Part shown: in pieces, positions 39,408 to 49,107 of the stretch
Layout of the letters: every line of letters begins with the position of its first letter
Numbering within the stretch: position 1 is the first letter of the stretch
Source: Methanosphaera sp.
GTDB lineage: Archaea > Methanobacteriota > Methanobacteria > Methanobacteriales > Methanobacteriaceae
DNA: 51,179 bases
Reading direction: 5' to 3'
Assembly: GCA_017430835.1 (NCBI GenBank)
Contig: JAFRMD010000164.1
Span: forward strand, 1-51,179
The notes under the pieces: model-generated
Told to the model about the DNA's origin: nothing
The model's input: only the letters and a program-made list of their open reading frames with translations
Databases searched by the model: none
Made by a program: the position numbers and the translations under genes

Positions 39408-39551
39408 TTATTTCTACTTTTTTTAATATTTTTTAAACTGATTCTGATTTTTATCTGCTGATAAAAGTAATTCTTTTTAAGTATATTATACATATTTTAT
39501 AATAATGAATGAATTTTACATATACGAAAAAATTGATAGCCGTGATTATTA

Positions 39552-41054
39552 ATGAAAAAAATAGGATTACTTGAAGTAAAAGGTGCTTTACCATTATATG
39601 AACATTTCGGACATTTACCAACCGATATAGTTAAATCTGACGGAACAATAGAAAATGGTAATAAGGCACATGAGGAATTGGATGGACTGATTATTCCCGG
39701 GGGAACACTGGTGGAATCAGAGACGATAACTCCTGAGTTGGAAGAGGAAATAAATCTCATAAATGATAATGATGGATTTATATTTGGAATGTGTGCTGGT
39801 TTTCAGATACTGGGCAGACAAACTGATGTTGGACGTAACTCTCCGGTGCCTATTATTAGAAAAGGATTGAATTTATTGGATGTTTCATTTAAGCCATTGA
39901 TAAATACCAACAGGATAAATGCGGAAATTGTTGATGATTCCACATTATTTACAAAGAATTTAAAGGATACAACAGTCAATGGTTTTCACTGTCACACTTA
40001 TGGACAAATAGAATCCAATGATAAGAATGTAATTTATTCCAACATAGAACGATCAAATTATAAATATAAGCCGGAAAGGGTTTTATCAGGTGTATCCAAT
40101 AAGAAAGGTAATATCCTTGGTACTACTGTTCACTGTCTATTGGATAATAATCCACAGGTGGTTAATAATATCCTCGAGTATATCGACGCCGTAGATGAAT
40201 ATGAGGATATACAGGAAAGAAATAAGAAGCTTCATGACAGGGTATTCCATGAATTGGCCGTTGGCACTAATCAGATCTGTGAATTTAATAGAAAAAAACC
40301 CGAAGTACCTCCTATGATAATGTTGATGGGTACGGGTTCTGAGTCAGGTAAAACATTTTTGGCAAGCGGTATCGTAGGTGCCTTAAGACAACGTGGAATA
40401 CATACGTATGTCATTAAGGTGGGACCTGATATCAGGGATTTGTCTCCATCATTATATGTCAACAAGGAAAAATTGGAGGATTATGCTTCAATACAAATAA
40501 GTAATATAGGATGGACGCCTTTGGAGGATGTGCTTGAACAGGTTAAGCATAAAGGATATGATCTTGTATTGGTAGAGGGTGTTATGAGTGCGGCAACAGG
40601 TTTGTTAAATGAGAAAACACCATACTCCACAGTTGAAATAGCACGTGCTGGTAATATTCCGGTAATCATGGTATCAAGTGTAAGTAAGGGCGGTATTGAA
40701 ACGGCCGCAATTGACATTAAGGCACATATTGACTTATTGGATAAGTTGGATGTGGATACCAGTGCTATAATATTAAACAGGACTTATGATGAGAAAATAG
40801 TAAATCATGTAAGTGAATTTTTATCAAACAAGTCTAATGTCAGCCGTGAGAATATTTGGAGCATTACAAAGGCCAAGGTTGAAAATAAGGGAAGGGTTCC
40901 TGAGGATTACCTGCAACTGGAAACATTTACGCAGGCGGCGATGGATGTTGTCAATAAGGACATTGATGTGATGAAAATATATGAGCTGGCTAAAAAACCT
41001 GAGTTCAGAGGATATTTGACTCATGAAGAAATATGTAAATTGTATAAAGAGTAA
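39552..41054 (+). CDS. amidotransferase-ATPase fusion, reversed CobB/CobQ-like order
   Basis: A 500-residue protein. Residues 1-210 form a class I glutamine amidotransferase: IIPGGTLVES, FGMCAGFQILG with nucleophile C81, and GTTVHCLLDNNP with H194. Residues 250-500 form a dethiobiotin-synthetase-like ATPase: GTGSESGKTFLASGI (260-274), KVGPDIRDLSP and VEGVMSAATGL. CobB/CbiA and CobQ/CbiP have the ATPase first, so the order is reversed here. It probably amidates a carboxylate, possibly of a tetrapyrrole, but the substrate is unknown. It is downstream of the tRNA and alone. Confidence 0.8.
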   Translation: MKKIGLLEVKGALPLYEHFGHLPTDIVKSDGTIENGNKAHEELDGLIIPGGTLVESETITPELEEEINLINDNDGFIFGMCAGFQILGRQTDVGRNSPVPIIRKGLNLLDVSFKPLINTNRINAEIVDDSTLFTKNLKDTTVNGFHCHTYGQIESNDKNVIYSNIERSNYKYKPERVLSGVSNKKGNILGTTVHCLLDNNPQVVNNILEYIDAVDEYEDIQERNKKLHDRVFHELAVGTNQICEFNRKKPEVPPMIMLMGTGSESGKTFLASGIVGALRQRGIHTYVIKVGPDIRDLSPSLYVNKEKLEDYASIQISNIGWTPLEDVLEQVKHKGYDLVLVEGVMSAATGLLNEKTPYSTVEIARAGNIPVIMVSSVSKGGIETAAIDIKAHIDLLDKLDVDTSAIILNRTYDEKIVNHVSEFLSNKSNVSRENIWSITKAKVENKGRVPEDYLQLETFTQAAMDVVNKDIDVMKIYELAKKPEFRGYLTHEEICKLYKE

Positions 41055-41128
41055 TCTTAATTATTTGGATGTTTGGTAAATGGGGGAATCAATGGTTAAA
41101 TAAAATATTTTCCTAAAAAAAGGGTTTA

Positions 41129-41153
41129 AAAAAAGATATTTCAAATCTTTTTT
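41129..41153. terminator. bidirectional terminator hairpin
   Basis: aaaaaagat (41129-41137) and atctttttt (41145-41153) form a 9-bp stem with a 7-nt loop between convergent genes. Confidence 0.55.
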
Positions 41154-41175
41154 ATTATTATTTTTTTTGCATAAT

Positions 41176-41619
41176 TTAAGTTTTTTCTTCTTCAGCATTA
41201 TATTCATGTTTTATCTTATTTATTTCTTCTTTAAGCGTATTTTGTTTAATGACTAAACTCAATACATTGGATAAATGTAATATATTGCCGTCCATGATAT
41301 TTTTAGCTTGTAATAATGAATGGATAGTTTTAATATCTGCCAATGGAATATCAAATCGTTTATTGTCCATGGATAACCATCTGGTTTCATATTTAACATC
41401 TTTATTTTCGTTTTTAAATAATTTTACTTCTTGGGGATATGCTTTAATGATTATCTCATCTTCTTGGACGATAGGTTCTGTAATCTTGGTTTGCGTTATT
41501 TTACTTACTTGGACATTTTTTTCGCCAGGAATAATCTTAATGAATTCGTATTCTCCTATTTTCCGAATCATTGATTTATCCACGTTTGCCTCGCTAACTA
41601 GTTTGTAGTCTGTTACCAT
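41176..41619 (-). CDS. hypothetical protein
   Basis: A 147-residue soluble protein. It has alternating beta segments (YEFIKIIPG, KITQTKIT, EDEIIIKAYPQEVKLF) in the first 90 residues and helices (KTIHSLLQAKNIM, TLKEEINKIKHEYN) at the end. The frame has AGGA about 11 bases before its ATG. I do not recognise the family. It lies 136 bp downstream of ribK on the same strand. Confidence 0.65.
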   Translation of the reverse strand: MVTDYKLVSEANVDKSMIRKIGEYEFIKIIPGEKNVQVSKITQTKITEPIVQEDEIIIKAYPQEVKLFKNENKDVKYETRWLSMDNKRFDIPLADIKTIHSLLQAKNIMDGNILHLSNVLSLVIKQNTLKEEINKIKHEYNAEEEKT

Positions 41620-41755
41620 AATATCTTGCTTCCTGAAATATACTGTAATTAATTATGCAATTATTTTTTTTCCGTAAATATTTTTAATATACTATAATAT
41701 TTCAATTTTATTATACTTAATATTTTTTGTAAAAATCTAAACTATTCTTTCATGA

Positions 41756-42154
41756 CTACAAAATTAACTCTATTATAACAAAATCATTATCATCAACATC
41801 TAAACATTCACGTAGCTTTTCATCAGCGACAAATTCCAGGGTATTAAATGTATATACAGTCTTTGTAGGAAAGAGTATGTCTCCTGTTTTGCTGATATTA
41901 TTTTTAGGATTCGTTATTTTCGCATTTAAAAAGAAAACATCACCATACTCGGAGTTTCCATGAATAATCTTTAAATCTTTTTTAAGTTTACCATTGACAT
42001 CCAAATGAATGTCATCATCCAATGTTATATTCAATGTTCCAAAATATGGTCTATAACCCAATTTGTCCAGATATTGCCCGGTGTATATGTCCTTTTTCAT
42101 AAATTCACTGGCTCTATTCAATCCTGATGTTATTTTTCCTTTAAATTTTAACAT
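41756..42154 (-). CDS. ribK: CTP-dependent riboflavin kinase
   Basis: A 132-residue archaeal enzyme converting riboflavin to FMN with CTP. KGKITSGLNRASEFMKKD opens the domain, RPYFGTLNITL the nucleotide site, and GDILFPTKTVY the flavin site; it matches M. jannaschii RibK in length. AAGGT lies before the ATG. FMN and FAD feed the several flavoproteins in this window, but no operon link exists. Confidence 0.93.
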   Translation of the reverse strand: MLKFKGKITSGLNRASEFMKKDIYTGQYLDKLGYRPYFGTLNITLDDDIHLDVNGKLKKDLKIIHGNSEYGDVFFLNAKITNPKNNISKTGDILFPTKTVYTFNTLEFVADEKLRECLDVDDNDFVIIELIL

Positions 42155-42394
42155 GTTTTTACCTTATTCTTTTTTATATATGGGCTAATAATATTCTTTA
42201 TACTATTATATCTGTTTTAAAATTCTTATCTGTTTTTGTATTTTCACATTAAAATATTCTCATATTACGAAAAAGAAAAATATGTAAAGAAACATATAGA
42301 TAATTATTATCTTTAAAATAATATGAATAAATTTAAAAACAAAAAAAAATATTAGGTTAACAATTTTTATTAAAAGAGTAGGGAGGATATTATA

Positions 42395-43264
42395 ATGCAG
42401 ATTCGTATAGCTATTCCATCAAAGGGACGTATTAGTGAACCATCAGTAAATTTGCTAGAAAAAGCGGGAATCGGTTTGGTTGATAATTCAAATCGTAAAT
42501 TATTTTCCAAGACATTTGATTCGGATATAGATGTGATGTTTACAAGGGCGGCAGATATTCCTGATTATGTTGCAGACGGAGCTGCCGATATGGGTATTAC
42601 CGGTAAAGATTTGATTGCAGAAAGAGATGCTGATGTTGAAATTTTATATGATCTTGGTTTTGGTAAAACCCGCCTGGTTATTGCAGCACCGGAAGATTCA
42701 GATATACAAAGTGTTGAAGACTTAAAAAATATCAAAACGGTGGCAACGGAGTTTCCATTTTTGACTTCACAGTACTTTAAACAAAAGGGTATTGACGTTA
42801 AGATATTGGCATTGACTGGAGCTACAGAAGTAGCACCATTAATAGGGGTGGCAGATGTAATCTCGGATTTAACAAGTACGGGTACCACACTTAAAACCAA
42901 TCATTTAAGGGAAATTGACACGATTTTTGAAAGTTCAATTGTATTAATAGCCAATAAGGATAGCTTTAAAGAAAAGACCACAAAAATAAATGAGATTAAA
43001 CTGGGAGTATCAGGGGTATTGCATGCTGAAGGTAAAAAACTTCTGATGATAAACGTTGAAAAGGATAAACTTGAAGAAATCAAGGCAGCCATACCGGGTA
43101 TGGGAGGACCGACGATATCTGAGATATATGGCGATGATGAGTTGGTAGCAGTAAACTCAGTTATTTCAGAAAGGGACGTATTTACTACTTTGAACAAATT
43201 AAGAAAACTCGGTGCCAAGGACATACTTGTAGTGCCTATTGAAAGAATATTGCAGGATTATTAA
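42395..43264 (+). CDS. hisG: ATP phosphoribosyltransferase, long form
   Basis: A 289-residue first enzyme of histidine biosynthesis. RIAIPSKGRISEPSVNLLEKAG starts the catalytic domain, split here as SKGRISEPSVNLLE; ADGAADMGITGKDLI and VISDLTSTGTTLK form the PRPP site. Residues about 215-289 are the regulatory ACT-like domain, so it needs no HisZ and is inhibited by histidine. GGGAGGA is the ribosome site. It is first in a cluster with the FAH hydrolase and tfrA. Confidence 0.95.
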   Translation: MQIRIAIPSKGRISEPSVNLLEKAGIGLVDNSNRKLFSKTFDSDIDVMFTRAADIPDYVADGAADMGITGKDLIAERDADVEILYDLGFGKTRLVIAAPEDSDIQSVEDLKNIKTVATEFPFLTSQYFKQKGIDVKILALTGATEVAPLIGVADVISDLTSTGTTLKTNHLREIDTIFESSIVLIANKDSFKEKTTKINEIKLGVSGVLHAEGKKLLMINVEKDKLEEIKAAIPGMGGPTISEIYGDDELVAVNSVISERDVFTTLNKLRKLGAKDILVVPIERILQDY

Positions 43265-43282
43265 TGATATATACTGATTAAC

Positions 43283-44059
43283 ATGAGATTCGTTCGATAT
43301 AATGATTCAAATGATAATGAATCTATAGGGATAATAAGGGATGATTCAATAGTAAAAATTGATTATTCCAGTATTTATGATGCATATGAGGATTTTTGTC
43401 AGAAAAATGATTTAAAGGAGTTATATGTGGAAGATATAAGGGATATTAAATTTTTAACACCTACCATGCCATCTAAGATAATATGTGTGGGTTTGAATTA
43501 TAAGGATCATGCCAGTGAACTGAAGATGAAATTACCTGATGAGCCATTGCTGTTTATGAAATCATCCACATCCATGATAGCACATCATGATGAAATCATA
43601 TATCCAAAAATATCACAGCAAGTTGATTATGAGGCAGAACTGGCGATTGTCCTCTTGGAAGACATGAAATATGATGAATTTAACGAAAACGTTAAATTCG
43701 CTTACACTATCGTCAATGATGTTACGGCGAGGGATTTACAACAAAAAGATGGGCAATGGACGAGGGCAAAGAATTTTGACACATTCTGTCCAATCGGGCC
43801 GTGTCTTGTAACTGATATGGATGCATCTAATTTGGATATTAAGTTGGAAGTAAATGGAAAAGTAAGACAAAATTCAAACACGTCCAATATGATATTTTCA
43901 CCAATGGAATTAATTGAATACGTATCGTCAATTATGACATTAAATAAGGGTGATGTTATTGCGACAGGTACTCCTCCCGGTGTTGGTCAGTTACATAAAA
44001 ACGATACAGTCAGTATCACTATTGAAGGTATAGGTACATTGGAAAATACAGTTAAATAA
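43283..44059 (+). CDS. fumarylacetoacetate hydrolase family protein
   Basis: A 258-residue protein. KIICVGLNYKDHASEL, EPLLFMKSSTSMI, VDYEAELAIVL (E as metal ligand), VTARDLQQKDGQWTRAKNFDTFCPIG-type residues (the segment is split as VTARDLQQKDGQ and TRAKNFD), and GDVIATGTPPGVG are those of the FAH superfamily. It probably decarboxylates or hydrolyses a beta-keto or acylpyruvate compound, such as oxaloacetate. It is 18 bp after hisG and 12 bp before tfrA, so it may link to C4-acid metabolism. Confidence 0.88.
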   Translation: MRFVRYNDSNDNESIGIIRDDSIVKIDYSSIYDAYEDFCQKNDLKELYVEDIRDIKFLTPTMPSKIICVGLNYKDHASELKMKLPDEPLLFMKSSTSMIAHHDEIIYPKISQQVDYEAELAIVLLEDMKYDEFNENVKFAYTIVNDVTARDLQQKDGQWTRAKNFDTFCPIGPCLVTDMDASNLDIKLEVNGKVRQNSNTSNMIFSPMELIEYVSSIMTLNKGDVIATGTPPGVGQLHKNDTVSITIEGIGTLENTVK

Positions 44060-44071
44060 AGAGGTGTGATT

Positions 44072-45736
44072 ATGGATATTAAAAGATATGAATGTGATGT
44101 ATTAATAATCGGTTCTGGAGGAGCCGGTTGTAAATGTGGAATTGTGGCTAGTAAAAACGATGCAAGTGTCATAATTGTATCGAAAGGACTTACCTTTAAA
44201 TCAGGCTGTACAATGCTAGCCGAAGGTGGTTATAATGCGGTGTTTGGTTATGTTGATGAAGAGGATTCATTACAGTTACATATCCAGGACACGTTAAAAG
44301 GTGGAGCATTTTTAAATGATTTGCGATTGGTGCATAAACTTGTAACAGAATCCCCTCAACGTTTAATAGAACTTGAAGACTACGGTTCACTATTTGACAG
44401 ACAGGATGATGGACGATTAAATCAAAGGGCATTTGGTGGTCAATCCTATAGAAGAACATGTTTTAAGGGAGATCAGACGGGTCATGAAATGATGTTGGGA
44501 TTAAGGGAAGAGGTTATCCGTGAAAACATCACAACACATGATGAAATAATGATTACCAAATTGTTGTTTGATGAAAATCATACGAAAATTGTCGGTGCAA
44601 TGGGTTTAAATCTAAATGATTCATCTATTGTAATATATAACTCCAAAACTACCGTAATCGCTGCAGGTGGATGTGGATGGCTGTATCCGGTTACTTCAAA
44701 CGCATCACAAAAAACCGGGGACGGTGTAATGATAGCATATAATGCCGGTGTAGATGTCATGGACATGGAAATGGTTCAATTCCATCCGACCGGTATGCTT
44801 TCACCAAAATCTCGTAGAGGTGTATTGATTACAGAGGCTGTAAGGGGAGAAGGTGGTCACTTAATCAATTCAGAAGGCGAACGTTTCATGATAAATTATG
44901 ATTCACGTCAGGAATTGGCTACAAGGGATGTTGTTGCAAGGGCAATATACAGTGAAATCCAAGAAGGTAGGTCAACACCATTAGGCGGAGTTTATCTGTC
45001 AGTTGAACACTTGCCGGAAGAGCAGGTAATGACAAAACTGCACACCATGGTTCAACAGTTTAAGGACGTGGGTGTGGATATAGTCAATCAACCTATGGAA
45101 GTAGCACCTACGGCCCATCATTTCATGGGTGGTATAAGGATAACCCCTGATTGTGAAACAAACATCGAAAACCTATATGCCGCAGGGGAAGTTACCTCTG
45201 GAGTACATGGGGCAAATAGGTTGGGTGGTAATGCGTTGGCCGATACGCAGGTATTTGGTAATCGGGCCGGATTGAAATGTTCTGAAAATATTCAAACATT
45301 GGAGTTGACTGCTCCATCCCAGAGTGAAGTGGACGATGAAATAAAACGTATTGAAGATATATGGACTTATGGAAAATATGACCCTGAAGACATCAAGGAA
45401 GAAATTCAAGATATAATGTGGAAATACGTTGCAATTGTCAGGGATGAACAGGGTTTGCTTGAAGCTCAAAGTCGGTTAAAGCAATTGGAAGAGAAGACAC
45501 TTGATATGGATGTACCATCATTCAAGGAATACAACTCTAAACTGATGATTGCCCTTGAAGTAATAAGCATGCTTCAACTAGCCCAATTAATAGTAAAATC
45601 AGCATTGCTCCGAAAAGAAAGTAGGGGTGCTCATTTCAGAAGTGATTATCCTGAACTCAACGATGAAGAATACCTCAAAAGCTTTGTTTTAAATAAAAAT
45701 GAAGATGTTAAAACAGTTGAAAGGGGTTTATTCTAA
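44072..45736 (+). CDS. tfrA: fumarate reductase flavoprotein subunit (thiol:fumarate reductase A)
   Basis: A 554-residue flavoprotein. DVLIIGSGGAGCKCGIVA binds FAD, LAEGGYNAVFG, AGGCGWLYPVTSNA, MVQFHPTGM, HHFMGGI and GANRLGGNALADTQVFG are the succinate dehydrogenase/fumarate reductase A motifs, including the His and Arg of the dicarboxylate site. In Methanobacteriales TfrAB reduces fumarate using coenzymes M and B, making succinate and heterodisulfide. The partner tfrB is not in the window. Start at ATG 44072 after GAGGTG; the GTG at 44066 is part of that site. Confidence 0.92.
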   Translation: MDIKRYECDVLIIGSGGAGCKCGIVASKNDASVIIVSKGLTFKSGCTMLAEGGYNAVFGYVDEEDSLQLHIQDTLKGGAFLNDLRLVHKLVTESPQRLIELEDYGSLFDRQDDGRLNQRAFGGQSYRRTCFKGDQTGHEMMLGLREEVIRENITTHDEIMITKLLFDENHTKIVGAMGLNLNDSSIVIYNSKTTVIAAGGCGWLYPVTSNASQKTGDGVMIAYNAGVDVMDMEMVQFHPTGMLSPKSRRGVLITEAVRGEGGHLINSEGERFMINYDSRQELATRDVVARAIYSEIQEGRSTPLGGVYLSVEHLPEEQVMTKLHTMVQQFKDVGVDIVNQPMEVAPTAHHFMGGIRITPDCETNIENLYAAGEVTSGVHGANRLGGNALADTQVFGNRAGLKCSENIQTLELTAPSQSEVDDEIKRIEDIWTYGKYDPEDIKEEIQDIMWKYVAIVRDEQGLLEAQSRLKQLEEKTLDMDVPSFKEYNSKLMIALEVISMLQLAQLIVKSALLRKESRGAHFRSDYPELNDEEYLKSFVLNKNEDVKTVERGLF

Positions 45737-45768
45737 TAAATCTTTTTTTTTTAAAAAATAAGTTATAA

Positions 45769-45798
45769 ATGTTATTATTAAAAATAACATCTATTTTT
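45769..45798. terminator. bidirectional terminator hairpin
   Basis: atgttatt (45769-45776) and aataacat (45783-45790) form an 8-bp stem with a 6-nt loop and a T-run to 45799, between convergent tfrA and gatA. Confidence 0.65.
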
Positions 45799-45825
45799 TT
45801 TCTCTTTACTAAAAGTGGCTACGTT

Positions 45826-47193
45826 TTATAATTTTTCTAAAGCACTCATTGTACTTAATATTTTATGATCTTCTTCAGGTTTTGCCTGTAACTGTAGACC
45901 TACAGGTATGTCATTTACTCTGCCAGCATTCATACTGCTTGCAGGAATACCGGTGATGTTTGCAAGAACGGTTAACACATCATAAGCATACATGTCCATT
46001 GTTTCCAGTTTTTCACCAATCTTGTGAGGTAATTTTGGAACTGTAGGACCAGCTATTATATCAACATCTTTCAGCAGTGCGTTAAAGTCGTTGCGTATGA
46101 GGGATCTTGCCTGCAGTGCCTTTTTGTAATATTTTCCACTGAATTCTTTTTGGCTTATGTATGAACCGATTTGAATTCTACGTGCAACCTCAGGACCACA
46201 TACTTCTTCAATTCTTTCACCATATTTACGTCCATCATATTTTCTGGTAGCGGAGAAGAATTCCACATAATTTATAAGGTAGTATGTAGGAAGACCAAGG
46301 TTAATGTCCTCAAAGGTTAACTCCTTGATTTCTGCACCTAATGATGATAGATTGTCTATGGATTTGTTTATCTGGGAATCAATCTTTTCATCCGTAACGT
46401 CCATAAACTCTTTAACAACACCAACAGTGGTATTCTCCAATGATTCACATTCAAGGTCATCTAGGAATTCTCCACATTCTTTTTCAAATGTTGTAGGGTC
46501 ATATGGGTCATAACCTGTTATGACATCAAGCATTAATGCAATACCGCTTGTATCATTTGCAAATGGACCAATCTGGTCTAAACTCATTGATAAGTCAAGT
46601 AATCCTTGACGTGAAACCATACCATAAGTTGGTTTAAATCCCATAACTCCACAGTGTGATGCGGGGTTTCTTATGGAACCACCGGTATCTGAACCAAGTG
46701 TTATGTCACACATGTTTGCTGCAATAGCTGCCGCTGACCCTCCACTGGAACCACCAGGGATGTGTCCTAAAGCATTAGGGTTATTTGTAGGTCCATACAT
46801 TGACGTTTCTGTAGAACTTCCGGCTGCAAATTCATCCATGTTTGTTAATCCGACGATTACTCCATCTTCTTTAATTATATTTTTTATCACAGTAGCATTG
46901 TAACTTCCATAGTATTCCTTAAGTGTAGGGGATGCTGCTGATACAATGAAATCCTCGACATTTATATTACATTTGATTCCAATAACTAAACCTGCTAGTT
47001 TACCTGTTTCTTCGTTATTTTTTATTCTGTTGTCAATATCCTGTGCTACTTTCTGTGCCCGTTCATAATCCAATTCCACAAATGCATTTATATCATCATT
47101 TTTTTCCTCGATGACACTATACATCTGATCTAAGTTTTCTTGTGCAGTTAATTCTTGTTGCTTAATCGCTTCAACTTTTTCTATTACTTTCAT
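45826..47193 (-). CDS. gatA: Asp/Glu-tRNA amidotransferase subunit A
   Basis: A 455-residue amidase-signature enzyme. VIGIKCNI gives the catalytic lysine, GGSSGGSAAA and SDTGGSIRNPASHCG the two serines. It releases ammonia from glutamine for conversion of Asp-tRNA(Asn), and in bacteria Glu-tRNA(Gln), with GatB and GatC. Those genes are not adjacent. AGGTGA lies before the ATG. The gene is divergent from mtaA. Confidence 0.95.
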   Translation of the reverse strand: MKVIEKVEAIKQQELTAQENLDQMYSVIEEKNDDINAFVELDYERAQKVAQDIDNRIKNNEETGKLAGLVIGIKCNINVEDFIVSAASPTLKEYYGSYNATVIKNIIKEDGVIVGLTNMDEFAAGSSTETSMYGPTNNPNALGHIPGGSSGGSAAAIAANMCDITLGSDTGGSIRNPASHCGVMGFKPTYGMVSRQGLLDLSMSLDQIGPFANDTSGIALMLDVITGYDPYDPTTFEKECGEFLDDLECESLENTTVGVVKEFMDVTDEKIDSQINKSIDNLSSLGAEIKELTFEDINLGLPTYYLINYVEFFSATRKYDGRKYGERIEEVCGPEVARRIQIGSYISQKEFSGKYYKKALQARSLIRNDFNALLKDVDIIAGPTVPKLPHKIGEKLETMDMYAYDVLTVLANITGIPASSMNAGRVNDIPVGLQLQAKPEEDHKILSTMSALEKL

Positions 47194-47646
47194 TTAGTCA
47201 CCTTTAGTAAAATTTTTGAAATAGTACTCTAGAAAATTACTATATGTATAATATATTTAATTAATGAAATTAATATAATTTGGTGTTGTTTTTTATTTTT
47301 TATTGTATACTATTCATCAACAAAAAATTTTTTTTCACATATATAAAAAATAGTTTATAATCATAGAAATTTTCTTAAATTATATATGTATTGAAGATTA
47401 TATATTATACCAATAACAAGTTATTGCTAAAAATATGATTATAAAAAATATTTATAATAACTGTAAAATTAGTCTTATACTCACATTTTGAACTAATTTT
47501 CACATGTTTGAGTATTATATGCTTTAGCTTGTTAAATATCTAATGTGGTAATGTATTTTACTAATTTGAACATTTTCGATGTGTTATCAAAAAATACTTA
47601 AAATTATTTAAGGCTAAAAAAGCTCTTAAAAATTTGATTAGATATG
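47194..47646. other. non-coding region between gatA and mtaA
   Basis: This is most of a 665-bp gap. caataac-aa-gttattg (47411-47426) is a perfect 16-bp palindrome that could be an operator for either gene. I see no coding frame. Confidence 0.5.
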
Positions 47647-47654
47647 TTTAAATA
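47647..47654 (+). promoter_or_regulatory. candidate TATA box of mtaA
   Basis: tttaaata lies so that initiation, about 25 bp later, would fall at 47672-47677, exactly where the structured leader begins. Confidence 0.5.
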
Positions 47655-47672
47655 AATAATGCATTAATACTA

Positions 47673-47767
47673 TGAACCTCAGGAACTGGGGGGATAGCTT
47701 GGTAACCTTTAAAATCGTTAGATTTTAATAACCCTTGAATCCATATCTTCTACAGATTGGAAGTTCA
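47673..47767 (+). ncRNA. candidate structured 5' leader of mtaA
   Basis: Folding by eye gives a closed multi-branch structure: outer stem tgaa (47673-47676)/ttca (47764-47767); hairpin 1 cctcag/ctggg-g (47677-47682, 47686-47691) with loop gaa; hairpin 2 ttaaaatc/gattttaa (47709-47716, 47721-47728) with loop gtta, extended by ggt/acc; hairpin 3 aatc/gatt (47738-47741, 47755-47758) with ctt/aag. It is the most GC-rich patch in the gap, 92 bp before mtaA. It does not fold as a normal tRNA. A regulatory leader or small RNA is possible. Confidence 0.4.
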
Positions 47768-47858
47768 ATTAACAATGTTTATAATTATAACATTTAAAAT
47801 TTGAAGAGTTTAAAAAAAAATATAAACTCATAATATATATTATAATAAAGGTGAACAA

Positions 47859-48872
47859 ATGGATCTTATAGAAAATTTAAAAGCAGCATTAAACGATGAA
47901 GAAGTAGAAAAAGTACCTGTAATAAGTGCAACAGCAGCAGCAATTGAAGATGCTTTCCCTGCAGCAAACGTATCCTGGCCTAAAGCACACCAAGACGTTG
48001 ATGAAATGGTAAGATTAGGTGTATCATTACACGAACAAGCAGGATTAGAATGTGCAAGAATTCCTTTCGACTTAACCGCAGAAGCAGAAGCATTTGGTTG
48101 TGAAGTTGACTTAGGTGACATGGAAGCAACTCCAACATTAAGAACACATGCTCCTTTTGATGACGTAGAGGATTTAGAAGTACCTGATGATTATGTAGAA
48201 CAAGGTAGATTACCAATTATTGTTCAAGCAATTGAAAAAACCAAAGAAGAATACCCTGATGTACCTGTAGTTGTAGGTATGGCTGGTCCATTCACATTAG
48301 CAGGACACTTATTAGGTGTAGAAGATTTAGTAAAAATGTTAAAAACTGACAGTTTCGTAGTAGAAGATGTAGTAGAAGTTGCATTAGATGCACAAACCGA
48401 ATTAGTAGAAGCATTTAATGAAGCTGGTGTAGATGTTATTTGTGTAGCAGACCCAACATCCTCACCTGAATTATTAGACCCTAATGACTTTGATGAATTC
48501 GCAAAACCTGCATTAGAAGATTTAGCTGATGCATTTGAATGTGACAGTATTCTCCACATCTGTGGTAACTCAAGACCTATTATGGAAGGTATGTTAGACT
48601 GTGGTTTCAGCGGAATTTCATTCGAAGAAGCTGTAGATGTAGAAGAAGCTAAACAAGTAAGAGCTGCTGAAGGTTCAGACTCAGTATTAGTTGGTAACGT
48701 ATCAACAAGTCAAACCTTATTCAGTAAACCTACATCCGAAGTAAAAGCTGAAGCAACTCAAGCTTTAGAAAAAGGAATAAATGTTTTAGCTCCAAGTTGT
48801 GGTATTGCACCTAAATCACCTCTTGAAAACTTAAAAGCATTTGTAGAAGCAAGAGATGAATTTTATCAATAG
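47859..48872 (+). CDS. mtaA: methylcobalamin:coenzyme M methyltransferase MtaA
   Basis: A 337-residue protein of the uroporphyrinogen-decarboxylase fold. Zinc ligands H233 and C235 (LHICGN) and C314 (APSCGIAP) match the HxC...C set of MtaA, where zinc activates the thiol of coenzyme M. GMAGPFTLAGHLLG and GNVSTSQTLF are also typical. It moves the methyl group from methyl-Co(III)-MtaC to CoM, feeding methyl-CoM reductase. Codons are strongly biased, as expected for a core catabolic gene. AAAGGTGA precedes the ATG. The MtbA paralogue is less likely, given mtaB nearby. Confidence 0.93.
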   Translation: MDLIENLKAALNDEEVEKVPVISATAAAIEDAFPAANVSWPKAHQDVDEMVRLGVSLHEQAGLECARIPFDLTAEAEAFGCEVDLGDMEATPTLRTHAPFDDVEDLEVPDDYVEQGRLPIIVQAIEKTKEEYPDVPVVVGMAGPFTLAGHLLGVEDLVKMLKTDSFVVEDVVEVALDAQTELVEAFNEAGVDVICVADPTSSPELLDPNDFDEFAKPALEDLADAFECDSILHICGNSRPIMEGMLDCGFSGISFEEAVDVEEAKQVRAAEGSDSVLVGNVSTSQTLFSKPTSEVKAEATQALEKGINVLAPSCGIAPKSPLENLKAFVEARDEFYQ

Positions 48873-49107
48873 ATAATTTTCATTTTCTTTTCTTTTTTCT
48901 ACTTTATTAATTCAATCAACTATTTTTTATATTATTATTACAAAAACAATTACTCTTTTTAAATATTAAACTGACTTTTTAATTGTGTCTATGCTCTTGA
49001 GATAATTAGTTGCTATTTACTACTTAATTTTTTTTATTGACAAATTACTGAAAGTTTGTTTAAAATAAGCAAATTTTTTTCTAAAAAAAATGAAAGTGGG
49101 GATTAAA

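Noticed and set aside
47680..47760. Possible degenerate tRNA in the mtaA leader (segments resembling a D-arm and a T-arm)
   Set aside because: No 5-bp T-stem, no acceptor stem of 7 bp and the middle hairpin has a 4-nt loop; described as a structured leader instead.
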